Assembly: GCF_022682495.2 (NCBI RefSeq)
Contig: NC_071388.1
Span: forward strand, 28,442,139-28,506,138
Length of the DNA stretch: 64,000 nt
Source: Desmodus rotundus
Taxonomy: Eukaryota; Chordata; Mammalia; Chiroptera; Phyllostomidae
Direction of reading: 5' to 3'
Of this stretch, positions 1 to 10,449 are shown in pieces. The stretch's first letter is position 1; the number at the start of each line of letters is the position of its first letter. Both the position numbers and the translations under genes were made by a program. Below the pieces are notes generated by a model. It was not told where the DNA came from, did not search any database, and saw nothing but the letters and a program-made list of their open reading frames with translations.

Positions 1-401
1 AAAGTCCCAATTATATCCTAGTATGGGATGGGGGGTGGTTATAACGGATATCAACATCACAGTGCATCAAACTTGTTAATAAACTAGCTTTCTGTATAAC
101 GAGTAAAAGAAAGTTGTTGTTTTTTTTTAATGTGAGCACGAAAGGCATGGCATAGCTGGAGTTAAAGGTTCAAGCTTTGTATCCTCTATATATAATGTAT
201 TATGTTTTTCAAAAACTTTTTATTAGGAAAGCTATACCAGACGCATAATCACTATACAATGATTAAACATTACCTTTACAATTTATAATAACTGAAATTA
301 CAGAATAAATATATGCACATTTCTTTTGAATCTTTGTGTGTGAGAGAAAACATTAAAAGTGCTTCCTACAAAGCTGTTAGTGATATATACCCAGTTGCTT
401 T

Positions 402-425
402 TATATATATATATATATATATATA
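402..425. repeat. (TA)n microsatellite
   Basis: About 12 uninterrupted TA units lie in the SLITRK3 3' UTR or flank. Likely length-polymorphic. Confidence 0.9.
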
Positions 426-683
426 AGAAAGTGCAGATGTTCTCCAAAAAATCTTGGCATCAGGATGAAGTGTCACAATCAGGATGCTCATCCCTAGGTG
501 TGTGCCTCTGGCTGTTAAACCACCAGGCCTCCACTTCCGCAGGATCCAGCCTAGAACATGACTTTTCCTAGGTGATTGGAGAGATGTTGTGAGCTGTACA
601 CTAGGGGTGAAGGGAAAGGTGGAGCTATAGAAAGGAGACAAATGGATCAAACCCGAACTAATTAGATTGGTCTGAATGGGAGT

Positions 684-709
684 TGTGTGTGTGTTTGTGT
701 GTGTGTGTG
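684..709. repeat. (GT)n microsatellite, interrupted
   Basis: GT units with a single TT interruption, downstream of the SLITRK3 stop codon. Confidence 0.85.
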
Positions 710-1362
710 CCTGCACCAGAAGCAGAAGGCTGCAGGTTCAGGGACCTGTGTGCAGGGATTTGTGGTTTGCTTGTGGGTATGTGTGGGAGAGAAAAAAGAG
801 TGGGTGAGAACATTCGAGCAAAGACCCGCCCCCTCCCTCCCCATCTCGCAGTTTCCAGGCATGCAGCAAACTGCATTGTTAATACATGTACAGGGTCTGT
901 GCCATGATGGGAAGAGGAAAGAGAGACACAAAATTCAATTTGTTTTCTCTGCTCCCTGTCAAACAAAACTAAACTAAAAAAAAAGTTACTGAAAATAAAA
1001 AGATACATTGAATTTTACTTAATTAGGATCAATACAACGATCTGCAGTATACCTTATACATGGCACAGTCAATGTCTCCAATTTCAGTATACAAAAAATA
1101 ATGATAACATTTGCTGGCAAAAGTCTGCGAAGGCACTTCATTGATTAATGATCTCAGTATGGCCCTTCCTCCAAATCACATCTGAGAGGGGAGCACATAC
1201 TTCTGTATTTTCTAGTTATCATGCGGTTTCAGTTCTGTTCGGGGCAGGGAAGTTTGTGAGAATGGATTTATTGGGAAAAGTGTAAAGGGAGCAAGGGATA
1301 TATTTCTTTCATTTTTCTTTTCTTTTGGAAAAAAAAAGCACTAATTTATCTTTACTTTTCAG

Positions 1363-4302
1363 TCAGAACCTATATGCTGTCTTCTCCAGGACTTCGAGGT
1401 AATCCGGCTTGGTTTGAAGTTTGGCCCTTAACTCGAGGTAATCACTTTTTTGGGTTTGGTGGTTTGTGAAGCCCTTTCCAGCTGAGAAGAGAAGGGTTTC
1501 CTTAAGCCTGGCATCCTGCTGTAAGTCTGGGTATTGCATGCCAGGAGGGTGGACGTGCAGTTCCTTTAACTTGGGCACTGTGCCATAGAGACAGTCCACG
1601 AACCCCACTGAGCAGGGGGCTGGCTGTGGCCTCTCTCGGTCTAGTAATATGCTGCCACCACCACAGCCTCCCCCGGGAGGAAACAGCACCACCCCACCAT
1701 TCTTCTCGTGGTGGCAGAACCCAGCCATGTCTCCCCCAGTTCCTGCAACTACCCCTGAAACCCCACCCACTGCTGGGTGGTGAGGGTGAGGGTGATGATG
1801 ATTCACCGTCACTATGGTGTTCAGCTGGGAGCTGGATACTGCCAGGGCCCACTCCTTTTCTTTTTCCAGCAAGGTCCGGTAGTTGCTGTGGTTCTCCTTG
1901 GGTGTTTCAGCAAACTGCTCACTTCCTAGGAGGACCTCCCCCATTCCTGGTGGTTGTGTCCCGGCACCTCCGCGCTCTGCACTCCCTGCCTCCTGGACTG
2001 ATGCAACAGCCACTTCCTCCTCCTCGCGAGGCTTGTAAATGGGATTGTTGCACATCTGGGTAACTGGGTGGGGGATGTACTCATATACGTGACCCACAGG
2101 AGGGGCCTTTTCTGGGGAGGAAAGATTGGGTCGACCACCACCTCCACTTCCACCTCCACCTCCTCCACCATCCTCAAAAAGGCGGTGGCATTGCATCTGG
2201 ATTCCAGTAAGGTCCACACCTTCCTGTCGCTTGCTTCTAAAGGGCAGCTTCTTCCGGCGCCGTCGGAGCACGTAGGCAAAGAGGCCTGCAGTAACAAAGA
2301 CTGCTGAGAAAAACAGAACCAGCAGGCTGAGAATCAACACAGAAAGCGGCACAGGACCCCCGGGAGGAGAGAATTCGTAAGGTGATGCACTGGTCGGCCC
2401 CCCAGGAAGGTGAGGATCTCCAGGCTGGGCTGGTGATGCTCCAGCTGGAGCTGTGTGCAGCATCTCTGGACAGAGAACTTCCAGTTCAATGGTGCGCACA
2501 TCCCGGTGAGTGAGGTTCTCAGGGCTCCTGCAAAGTACATCACCTACTACACTGACTGAGCTGATGGTTTCAATCCACTGTTTGAAGGGGACCAGGTCAC
2601 AGGTACAGTCCCACGGATTCTCATTGAGGTCTATCTGGACAATGGCATTCAGGTGTTCTAGAACACCAGCCACAGGAAGGTAAAGGAAGTAGTTTTTCCT
2701 CAAGTTGAGCCGAGCCAAGGATGTGCCTGCAAAGGCGTCTGTTGGTAGAGTCCTCAGCAAGTTGTTGTTAAGGAATAGCAGCTTCAAGTTGGGCATGAGG
2801 CTGAAGGCTGCAGGCTGGATTTCCCGGATGACATTGAACTCGAAGTACAAATAGTGCAAACTCTGTAGGCCTCGGAACATGCCCGGTGTCAGTTTTTCAA
2901 TATCATTGCCATTGAGAAAGAGGCTCTTTAGGTTGGGCAAGTTGATAAAAGCCCCATCCTGGACATAGGAGATGCGATTGTTCCCGAGATGCAAGAGATC
3001 CAATGAAGAGAAATTCCAAAAATCAGAACGGTATATTTTCTGAATCAGATTGCTACTCAGGTACAGTTTCTTGGCATTCAGTGGCCTTGGGAGAAGTTCA
3101 GAAATATTATTAAATCCTCGCTCTTTGCAGTTGACAGTCAAGCCAAGGTCATTGATGTGCAAATTACAGGTACACCCAGTAGGGCATATAATGGGAATGG
3201 GTGGTCTGGTCTGGTAAGGAGCGATGGGAGGTTGGTTTGGACCAGGATATAAAGCTTGGGATGTAGAAGGTGGCCTTGGTGTTCGGGGTTGTTTTGTGGG
3301 CTTGGGTTGTTTATTTGAAGACTTGTATTCAACAGAAGAAGCAGTAAAATGGACAGAGGACAACATGGAGGAAGGCTTAGTTGGCCATGCATTCTCCTTG
3401 TTGGATGACAAGTGGGGAATCCCCAAACTAGCCTCCACCTCAGAGTCCGACAACAAAGGGCAGAGTTCTGTCTTCCGGATTTCTCTCAGGTCCTTCCCAT
3501 GGAAGTGGAAAGGGGTCTCACAGGTGATGTCTCCCACCAGGGCAGTGTAAGGAATGCGTTCCAGCCAACTCTTTAGTTGCACAATCTCACATGTGCAGTT
3601 CCAGGGATTTTCTTCCAGCTGCAGCTCCATCAGGCTTCTGCCAATGTGGTCCAGCATTCCTCGATAAAAGAGAACCTTTAACCTGTTTCCACGTAGGTCC
3701 AAATGTGTTAAGGAGACAGCCTTAAATAAATTGGTTGGAAGCATGGGGATGAGATTATCATTCAAAATCAAAACCCTCAGTTTACTTAGGTTCCGAAATG
3801 CTCCGCTCTCAATACGTTTAATGACATTGTAATCTGCTTGCAGATATTCAAGACTTTCCAAGCCAAGAAAGGTGTCATTTCTGAAGACATCTAGTTTGTT
3901 CTCATGTAGATACAGCCTCTTTAAAATCTTAAGACCATTGAAAGCTCCTGTTTGAATGTCTTGCAATGCATTGTTCCCAAGGTTAATGGACACAGCGTTA
4001 TTCAAATGAAGAAAACTGTTGGTGTACAATTTCCTCATTGAATTCCTCTGCAGATACAGTTTAAACGGTCTTGACCAGAACTCAGTAATCTGACTAATAT
4101 TTGTAAATCCTTTACTGTCACAATGTATATGAAAGAGGCTTTCCTTAACTTCACAGTAGCATGGATCAAAACAGGGCTCATCTATTTCCTCTGAGTCCTC
4201 TATCAGGGGAATCGGGGTAGTCCATCCTAGAGCAATTGTGCTTAGAAGAATAATCCACAGCATCCTTCCTCTGTGAAGTGTCTCAGCTACAGAAGGTTTC
4301 AT
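1363..4302 (-). CDS. SLITRK3: SLITRK3, SLIT and NTRK-like protein 3 (complete)
   Basis: Single-pass synaptic adhesion protein of 979 residues; from memory the human protein is 977. Residues 1 to about 28 are a signal peptide. An N-terminal Cys cap (CFDPCYC, 44-50) precedes the first leucine-rich repeat block, which closes with a Cys cap at 232-281 (NPWNCTC). A Pro/Ser/Thr-rich linker spans about 285-370. The second block starts at CPTGCTC (373-379) and closes at 562-611 (NPWDCTC). The membrane helix is about 653-676, followed by RRRRKK. The cytoplasmic tail has a Gly run (712-723), a His/Pro run (835-843) and Tyr motifs near the end (DYLEL, DYLEV). Known role: postsynaptic partner of PTP-delta in inhibitory synapse formation. 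The start is the second of two adjacent ATGs (4305, 4302), chosen because human SLITRK3 begins MKPS; the reading frame stays open upstream to the splice acceptor. The coding region is intronless, as is usual for the family. No frameshift or stop is seen. Confidence 0.97.
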   Translation of the reverse strand: MKPSVAETLHRGRMLWIILLSTIALGWTTPIPLIEDSEEIDEPCFDPCYCEVKESLFHIHCDSKGFTNISQITEFWSRPFKLYLQRNSMRKLYTNSFLHLNNAVSINLGNNALQDIQTGAFNGLKILKRLYLHENKLDVFRNDTFLGLESLEYLQADYNVIKRIESGAFRNLSKLRVLILNDNLIPMLPTNLFKAVSLTHLDLRGNRLKVLFYRGMLDHIGRSLMELQLEENPWNCTCEIVQLKSWLERIPYTALVGDITCETPFHFHGKDLREIRKTELCPLLSDSEVEASLGIPHLSSNKENAWPTKPSSMLSSVHFTASSVEYKSSNKQPKPTKQPRTPRPPSTSQALYPGPNQPPIAPYQTRPPIPIICPTGCTCNLHINDLGLTVNCKERGFNNISELLPRPLNAKKLYLSSNLIQKIYRSDFWNFSSLDLLHLGNNRISYVQDGAFINLPNLKSLFLNGNDIEKLTPGMFRGLQSLHYLYFEFNVIREIQPAAFSLMPNLKLLFLNNNLLRTLPTDAFAGTSLARLNLRKNYFLYLPVAGVLEHLNAIVQIDLNENPWDCTCDLVPFKQWIETISSVSVVGDVLCRSPENLTHRDVRTIELEVLCPEMLHTAPAGASPAQPGDPHLPGGPTSASPYEFSPPGGPVPLSVLILSLLVLFFSAVFVTAGLFAYVLRRRRKKLPFRSKRQEGVDLTGIQMQCHRLFEDGGGGGGGSGGGGRPNLSSPEKAPPVGHVYEYIPHPVTQMCNNPIYKPREEEEVAVASVQEAGSAERGGAGTQPPGMGEVLLGSEQFAETPKENHSNYRTLLEKEKEWALAVSSSQLNTIVTVNHHHPHPHHPAVGGVSGVVAGTGGDMAGFCHHEKNGGVVLFPPGGGCGGGSILLDRERPQPAPCSVGFVDCLYGTVPKLKELHVHPPGMQYPDLQQDARLKETLLFSAGKGFTNHQTQKSDYLELRAKLQTKPDYLEVLEKTAYRF

Positions 4303-4329
4303 CATCCGTGGTTGGTTACAAAACTGCAA
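4303..4329 (-). other. SLITRK3: Splice acceptor and 5' edge of the SLITRK3 coding exon
   Basis: Read on the minus strand, a pyrimidine-rich tract (TTTATTTCTGTTGCAG) ends with AG at 4325-4324, so the coding exon starts at 4323. Only 18 bases of 5' UTR then precede the first ATG at 4305. The remaining 5' UTR must therefore lie in one or more upstream exons at higher coordinates. The reading frame has no ATG upstream of 4305 before the acceptor. Confidence 0.8.
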
Positions 4330-5909
4330 CAGAAATAAAGATGCGGGTTTTTAGCTGTTAGTCTTATGCACTAGTCTAATTGACTCCTACATGTGGGGCC
4401 TTTTAGGAGTAAAATAATAACTCTGACAGTTGTTGAACTGACATTCAAAATGACCTATCATCATGTCTAATTTGTTCTATATTTTGAACTTAGGAAACTG
4501 AAATATTGTACCATGTGATAACACTGTCCTGCCATACTTCATAAAGAGCATATCATACAAAAAAAAAGCCATTATATATAATGATGCCTTTCAAGTATAG
4601 ACAGATTCAGTAACAATGGAAATAATCTGGCCATTACACCTGTTTCCCTGTTAAAGTTCACATTGGGATCAGAGGTGGCCATTATAGATCTGATTTGAAC
4701 TCTGATGGGAAAAAAAAAAAGTTCTTTAATGAGGTTTCTACTCATGAAAAGTCGAGATTAAAATATGCTATTAGATTAAAGAGTATTATAACATATGAAC
4801 TCATTGCCCAATATCAGATGCTGAGATATATAAAATGATTGGTATCTCAGGAAAACTTAGGGTTTCTCTTACGAAATGATTACATCATGCTTAATTATAG
4901 TATATGCTTAGTAACACACTATACCTCCACATCCTCTGCCCAAACACAGATTAATAACACTTCCTTCAATTAAAAGATTTTTATACATGTATCATTTGGC
5001 TCTTTAAACCTTTTAGAAGTGACCATCCTTTCTAAAGAACAAACCTATGCACTTGTCAGAGCTAAAGATAGTGCCATTTAAAGGGTGCTGGACCCGGGAG
5101 TGTCTGTGTGAACAGCTTGGTTAGGAGCGTGTGTCCGTGCCTTCAAGATCAACTGAAGAACCCTGGATAAATCTGGAACTGGACCAGCAGGTGGCTGGTT
5201 AGAGGACAGTTGGGTAGTGAAAGGCAAGAAGGGGAACCCTTGATGCTCATCTGCTGATAAATGATCTATCACACGAAATGCATTTCAAGGAAAGACACCA
5301 TTCTTTTCAATCAGAAGAAACAAGTACAGTAGACTATTCTAATAATACAGAGCCTTCCTCATGGCTCCTTTTCCTCGCCTAATATCATCAGTATATGAAA
5401 ATGCATACATAAATAAATTATAATAATGCAGCTTTATTAGATTGCCCTTTCTGAGTCACTGAAATGTCCACAGAAATCGAGTGGTTGTTTTTAATCAATA
5501 AAAATAAACTGGAGTTTTTAGCATACATTTCCTCTCCACACTTAGTGACATGCATTAAGGAAATATTTAGTCAACCCTCCAACTTAAAACATAATGATAT
5601 AATTTACAGGGAGAGTGAAAAGAATAAACCTTTACATTAAACCTGCATATAATGTACACAGCTGTAAGGAAAGGAGAGCCAGTGAGAAAGCGAAGAGAAA
5701 TCTGCCTCAGGCATGCAATACTCAATTTTAGAGACAATTAAATGAAGAAAAAGAGAGAGAAGGCAGATGAGACTACAGTGCAGTATCAGTTAGTCTCCCT
5801 TATAAAATATTAAAATCTACATAAGTTCTTTCTTCACCATTTTTATTTTAATGTTTTTCTCATTTTTGAGATCCTGACATTTAGGCAAACAAGGCTCCAG
5901 ATGTCTTTA
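4324..5909 (-). other. SLITRK3: SLITRK3 5' intron, proximal part
   Basis: AT-rich non-coding sequence between the coding exon acceptor and the nearest upstream strong donor (GTAAGT, 5915-5910). I see no recognisable transposon and no coding potential. The absence of young repeats fits a constrained gene-proximal intron. Confidence 0.6.
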
Positions 5910-6600
5910 ACTTACCTATTTTGCAGGACAATTTTTTTTAAGCATTGAACATTGTGGGGGGTGGTGAGAAACGCTTGGGTTTAAGGGATCTCTCTCCCTC
6001 TCTCTCACTGAAGCGAAGGGGGATAAATGGAGGGGGGGCAGAGGGGAAAAAAAAAGGCAACGAGCTTGAGACGTGCGGGGAATGCAATGGGCCTTTCAAT
6101 GGGCTTCTTTTGGATGCAGAACGGCTGCTTGGCACTCTCAATAGAGGAGGGGGGAGAAGGGGCTGCTGCAGACTTCCAGTTCTCGCTGTTGCTGCTGCTG
6201 CCCCTGCGAGGCTGCTTTCTTTGGGTGCCGGCAGCACAGCATTGGGCACTGGGAGGAAGGGCGGGAGGAAAGCAGCGAGGAAGGCCGCCTCAGTCACAGA
6301 GCAGAATCTTGGACTTCCCTTGTGCTGGCTTTTTAATTTCTTCCAGTGTGTGCTGACACCGTGGAACTGGCTTTCCACGACTCGAAAATGAGCTCCAAGA
6401 AGGGGAACGCATTTAGCATGGGTTCCGCGGGGAGCACTAGGAAGCCCAGACTAAAGTGTTCGTGTGTGTCTGTGTGTGTGTGTTTAAAAGGGGGGAAAAA
6501 GTGTGGAGGTAAACTGTCAAAGTAAGTGAAAGAAGGAAAAAGAAACCAACCTATGGGGAAACATTCCTTTAGGGGGGAACGTGGAGATGCTAGGGAGTAA
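5910..6600 (-). other. SLITRK3: Candidate non-coding first exon of SLITRK3 (variant b)
   Basis: On the minus strand a strong donor (CAAAATAG then GTAAGT) places an exon end at 5916. The sequence upstream of it (5940-6420) is GC-elevated, with a GCTGCTGCTG run, in an otherwise AT-rich intron. That is what an alternative promoter plus 5' UTR exon would look like. The exon's 5' end cannot be placed. A retained non-exonic regulatory block is the alternative. Confidence 0.4.
6470..6483. repeat. Short (GT)n run
   Basis: A short GT run in the SLITRK3 5' region, preceded by GTGTGTC. Confidence 0.6.
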
Positions 6601-7102
6601 GTATGTAGGCATTTTTTCCTTTTCCTTTTTCTTTTCTTAACTCTCAAGGAAACTAGGGCCTGACTGGTTTGCTCCTCTAGTTCCCCAAAGCTCCTTTCCC
6701 TAGTGTAGAGGGGTTCGAAAGTACGACTATCTCTTGGAATTATCCTTTTCACAGCCCAGACACGTCTCTCCAAAGAGGGGGATACAGGTGAATTCAGGTC
6801 CCCAAACAGAAGGGCTGAATCCTGCAAGTTCTGCATCCGTGTCTGGAATAAGAGCTGAGGCAGGCGAGAGACTTGGACAGAGTTTCCCCTGCATTTTGTT
6901 TCGATCTCTTTGCACCAGAAGCCCTTCTCTTGTGCTGCAGCACAAAACCTTGTGTTTCCCCTGGATTCAAAAGCCATGTGTTTCCTCCTACCTTTTTAAA
7001 AACAGAAGCCAATGCTCTGGAAGGAGATGCAGAACACTTGAGTAACAATGACACATTTCACTTTCTCCCACCAGGAAAGACTTCATGGGATGGGGATGGA
7101 GA

Positions 7103-7116
7103 TATTATATATATAT

Positions 7117-7151
<35 letters not shown>
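7103..7151. repeat. Compound (TA)n-(TG)n microsatellite
   Basis: A TA-rich palindromic stretch runs directly into about 12 TG units and then ACACAC. It lies within the presumed SLITRK3 5' intron. The purine-pyrimidine alternation could favour Z-DNA or a cruciform. Confidence 0.85.
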
Positions 7152-7940
7152 ACACACATCATACATAACATATAGGACATACATATTCTCCACTATTTCA
7201 GGGAAGTGGATGATAGGGAGGCATGGGGTCCTGAGGTGGGGATGATTGAGGGAATCTGTTTCAGTGTAGAGGGGCCACCAGATTATAGGTCACAAGAGCC
7301 CTTTAAGAAGAATTGTTAAAGGCTCAACTGACAGTTCCACAGTCCCACCTGCCAGTGGGAAAAGGGCATCTCAGTGGAGGAACTGGACAGGGGCAAGTGT
7401 GCAGCAAACAAGTCCACTTAGGGTGAGCTGTGTGTCATCAGTGCACACCTCCCCTCCACACACAGACACACACACCAACCTGTCACCAACTCACGAGGAA
7501 GGGAGGGACTTTCTAATCTCTGAAAACCTAGACTGAACCTCAATTGCCTGAGGGCTCAAAGTTAGCCAGTAGAGGCAGTTTTCCCTTAAAGTACTCTTCA
7601 CAAAGCCAAATTTTAAAGAAAAACACAATGAACGTGCCCATCTGTCACCATCCTAAGAAATTATGAATCACCTCAGTTAACAAAACGTCCCCTTAATGTC
7701 GGTTGTTTGCATGACATTTTGCATTTAAAATGACAGCACAAGTGTCGCTCCAGAGCAGCTAGGATTGGAAGCAGCCATCAGAGATTAAGTAGGCAGGTGG
7801 GCAGGATTCTCTAACACACTGCATCCTTAATATTCCCGACACACCCTATCTCTGAGATAGGGTTCAGACCAACACGGACAGCCTGAGCTTAGACCCGGAG
7901 CAATCCCATCTCCATCACCAGCTGCCAACCTCCCCCTCCC

Positions 7941-7968
7941 ACGCGCGCGCGCACACACGCACACACAC
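7941..7968. repeat. (CG)n-(CA)n alternating tract
   Basis: ACGCGCGCGCGC runs into CACACACGCACACACA. It is a strictly alternating purine-pyrimidine tract in the GC-enriched 5' region. CpG runs like this are usually lost by deamination unless unmethylated. Confidence 0.75.
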
Positions 7969-8646
7969 CACCTTCTGTACCCATCGTGCAGAGGCGGCGG
8001 CTGTTTCTCGGATTTTATCGCAAACCATGATGCGATGGATTCCACGGCTAGCCGGGAGACTTCCCTGAGCTTCCTAGTGACGATAAAGGGCGCTCTTTGC
8101 AATCTTTCTCTGTTTTCCCTTGCACTACCGCCCTCTAAATTCTTGATTTGGGCCACGTCCTAAAGGGTATTTCACCCATGTCCTTTCCTTCATCTCAGTA
8201 TAGAGCTCCAAAAGTTGGGATGAAGGGCCCTGAATCTCGGGGTTTGTCCGCTTCCAGCTGGGAGCGCCCGGCATCGTTTGTCCACCGGGAGGACAAGAAG
8301 CCCTTTCTCCCCCATGTGCCCGTTTCCTACCGCCCCCTCCCTTTTCCCTGGTCTCCGAGCCCACGAATTCCCCCATATACAGGAGAAATACTCCAATATT
8401 GAAGCAAAACGATCTACCCCCAGGGCAATAATTAAAATGCTGCATCATTCATTTTCTGAAGAGCTCGGCGCCTTTCCCAGATCATGTTCTAACCTGCTGT
8501 AGCCTGGCGAAACGCACAATAGTCTGTTTAGAAATGGAAAATGATTAACAGCTCAAGTCGTTTTCCTTCTATCTTTGACACCACCAGCGAGCGATCCACC
8601 GGGGGAGGGGCCCTTGGCTCCTCCACCTGACCTATTTGATGGAGTT

Positions 8647-8653
8647 ACTTACG
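8647..8653 (-). other. SLITRK3: Candidate splice donor, alternative 5' exon (variant c)
   Basis: On the minus strand GTAAGT occupies 8652-8647 and a putative exon ends at 8653 (AGGAAATC). The upstream flank at 8660-9320 is GC-enriched. This is evidence only from the consensus match and context. Confidence 0.35.
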
Positions 8654-9975
8654 ATTTCCTCCCCCAGAAAAGGGGTCCGAGGTTGTGTTAGTCTTCAGTA
8701 CCTCTCTTTCTACCATCGTCCTCACAGCTAGCTGAATGATGCAGTTCAACCCCCCCTAGCACCTGTGAGCGCACAAAAGCCACCGCGGCCGAAGTCTGTG
8801 TGCTCCACAGTGCACATCCTACATTCAAGAAAGGCTGGTTTCAATTAGGCAAAGTGGGAAAGGGCGGCGGGGTGGTACCTATCAGTGCAGGGCGCTCGCC
8901 ATCTCCGAGGTTTGCTCCGAGGGACTCCCCAGCCGGAGCTGCAAACTCTCCCGAAGGCTGAATTGTATCCATCGTGCCGTAGCCTTGCCGTTTGTCCTCT
9001 TCTGGCCGCCAACTTTTACAAAGGCCACCAAATCACGCTTGTAATCCTCCTAAGTGTTTCCACCTTTGAGACTTTCAGGGAAATGGTCGCTGCATACCGA
9101 TGGGAGAGCGGGGCGCTCACCTAGCGCGGCGATGTGAGTGACAGAGCTCACGACCACAGCTTGAACATGCCCTGGGTGGCAGGCAGGCAGGCTTAGTGAG
9201 TGTCCCACACTGTTTTTTTCTTTAATTTATTGTTATTATTGTCATTTAAAATCTCGGTGCTCTCGATTCAGCGGTGAGCTTCGCGGTCCTGTAGAGCCCT
9301 GGCTTGGTGTCTGGGTCTCTCTCTTTTTCGCTTCCTGAAAGGTTGTCACTCACAGCGCAATCCCTGCCGAGGCCTCCTCCGATCGGAGATGGGACTAGCC
9401 CTTGCCTTATCCGGGTGTCTTTGCTCTCGATCCTTTGGGTACGTGGGAGTGGGTTTGGGTGGTGCGAAGATGAGGGAAGAAGAGGGTGGGGAGGGGCGGG
9501 AAGGATGCAGGAAGGGGGCGACTAGATCCCAGATCCCGGCATTGGCCAGGCGGCAAAGGGAGTGGGGGGTGGGGAGGACGGGGAGAAAGAGAGCACACAA
9601 ACACAGCGGTATGGCTGTACACACCAAATTCGACTTGGATCGGGGGGATCTCAGGCAAAGCACGAAGGTGCAGCGATACTGTTGGCAGAGAGTTTAGCCC
9701 CCTGACAGCTCACCATCCAAACACCCTCACTTCTCAAGCGGGAAGGGGTTGGGGGGGGTGGAGGGCGGGGAAGGGGACCGCTGAACGTTTCAGGCCAAGG
9801 AGACGCTCACGCCGGCAGCATCTCTCAAGACTGACCTGCTTTAAAAGTGACACTTCAATGGCCGAGGAAACAACTAAAATCGGATTACACGTTACTTACC
9901 AATGTCTGCACCCAAACTGGGAGCGCCAGGTCGGGTATTAGGAGGCAATATGCGAAACGCCAGGCTGCAATCCGA

Positions 9976-9983
9976 ATGCAAAT
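9976..9983 (+). promoter_or_regulatory. Octamer (POU-factor) site ATGCAAAT
   Basis: A perfect octamer, ATGCAAAT, lies in the putative first exon or proximal promoter of SLITRK3. A related element, ATTTGCAAAT, lies about 340 bases further upstream (10319-10328). POU-domain factors are typical regulators of neural genes. Binding here is inferred. Confidence 0.45.
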
Positions 9984-10173
9984 CCATCAGCCGCCCCCAA
10001 ATCGCGCACGGAGGGAGAGGCGCTCGGGAGCCCCCAGATCAGCTCATCGTCGGAGCCTCCGCCAGCTTGCCCCCCCCACACCCCCGGCCCCTCCTCCGCG
10101 CCAACTGTGTAAATCAGTCGCCGCAGTCCTCTCGCCGCGCATCGCAGGCAAATCCCTGCTTAGGAAGCAAGTG

Positions 10174-10176
<3 letters not shown>

Positions 10177-10225
<49 letters not shown>
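10177..10225. repeat. (CT)n microsatellite, 49 bp pure
   Basis: About 24.5 uninterrupted CT units, so GA in the sense of SLITRK3 transcription. It lies just upstream of the candidate first-exon donor, in the core promoter or 5' UTR. Likely length-polymorphic and capable of GAGA-type factor binding or triplex formation. Confidence 0.95.
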
Positions 10226-10228
<3 letters not shown>

Positions 10229-10339
10229 GGTCACAATCTGGCAGCTCTACAAAGAAAAACCCTGTAAAATTGAGTGACAGGAAGTCAGCATTCTGTATCT
10301 GTGGATTGATTTTAACTTTATTTGCAAATGAGAGATGGC

Positions 10340-10445
10340 TGTTTGGAAAATTACAGTCCAGGCCCGAGGAGGGGCGGACGGGGTGATCAGATTAAGAGCA
10401 TCTAAGCTGTATTGGTGGGCGGTATCGCGAACCGCCCCTAGAAGC
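10340..10445 (-). promoter_or_regulatory. SLITRK3: Candidate core/proximal promoter of SLITRK3
   Basis: Read on the minus strand, a GC box (GGGGCGG) is followed by CGCGATACCGCCC, then an inverted CCAAT box (ACCAAT, complement of ATTGGT at 10410-10415) and another GC box (CCGCCCCTCC, near 10370). No convincing TATA box at standard spacing is seen. The arrangement is typical of a CpG-type promoter, possibly bidirectional. It lies upstream of the candidate exon ending at 9900. Confidence 0.5.
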
Positions 10446-10449
10446 TGTT

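Larger units (their letters stand above)
1..1362 (-). other. SLITRK3: SLITRK3 3' UTR and 3' flank
   Basis: This is the sequence following the TGA stop (1363-1365) on the minus strand. Minus-strand AATAAA hexamers occur at 1267-1272 and 219-224; neither has an obvious GU-rich downstream element, so the cleavage site is not resolved and may lie outside the window. The stretch also holds a TA run and a GT run, listed separately. No other gene is seen here. Confidence 0.6.
9894..10240 (-). other. SLITRK3: Candidate main non-coding first exon of SLITRK3
   Basis: On the minus strand a near-perfect donor (GCAGACATTG then GTAAGT, GT at 9899-9898) ends a CpG-rich exon at 9900. Upstream lie GC-rich 5' UTR-like sequence and a GA repeat. 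Joined to the acceptor at 4324, this gives a 5.6-kb intron and a transcript span of about 10 kb, similar to what I recall for human SLITRK3. The upstream edge given here is arbitrary because the transcription start is not visible from sequence. Confidence 0.5.

Noticed and set aside
1502..3550. Several 69-145-codon open frames on both strands within the SLITRK3 coding region
   Set aside because: They overlap the real frame, lack family similarity and are shadows of a GC-rich coding exon.
4303..4329. Extension of the SLITRK3 protein to a TTG codon at 4329
   Set aside because: TTG is not a plausible start here and the AG splice acceptor lies within that extension.
5938..6391. Overlapping 146-148-codon frames on both strands near 6 kb
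   Set aside because: Low-complexity, GC-rich 5' region; no family or splice support. A 5' UTR or regulatory role fits better.
9346..10386. Frames of 83-179 codons near the SLITRK3 promoter
   Set aside because: They run through the CT microsatellite (Ser/Leu repeat) and CpG-rich sequence; chance openness.
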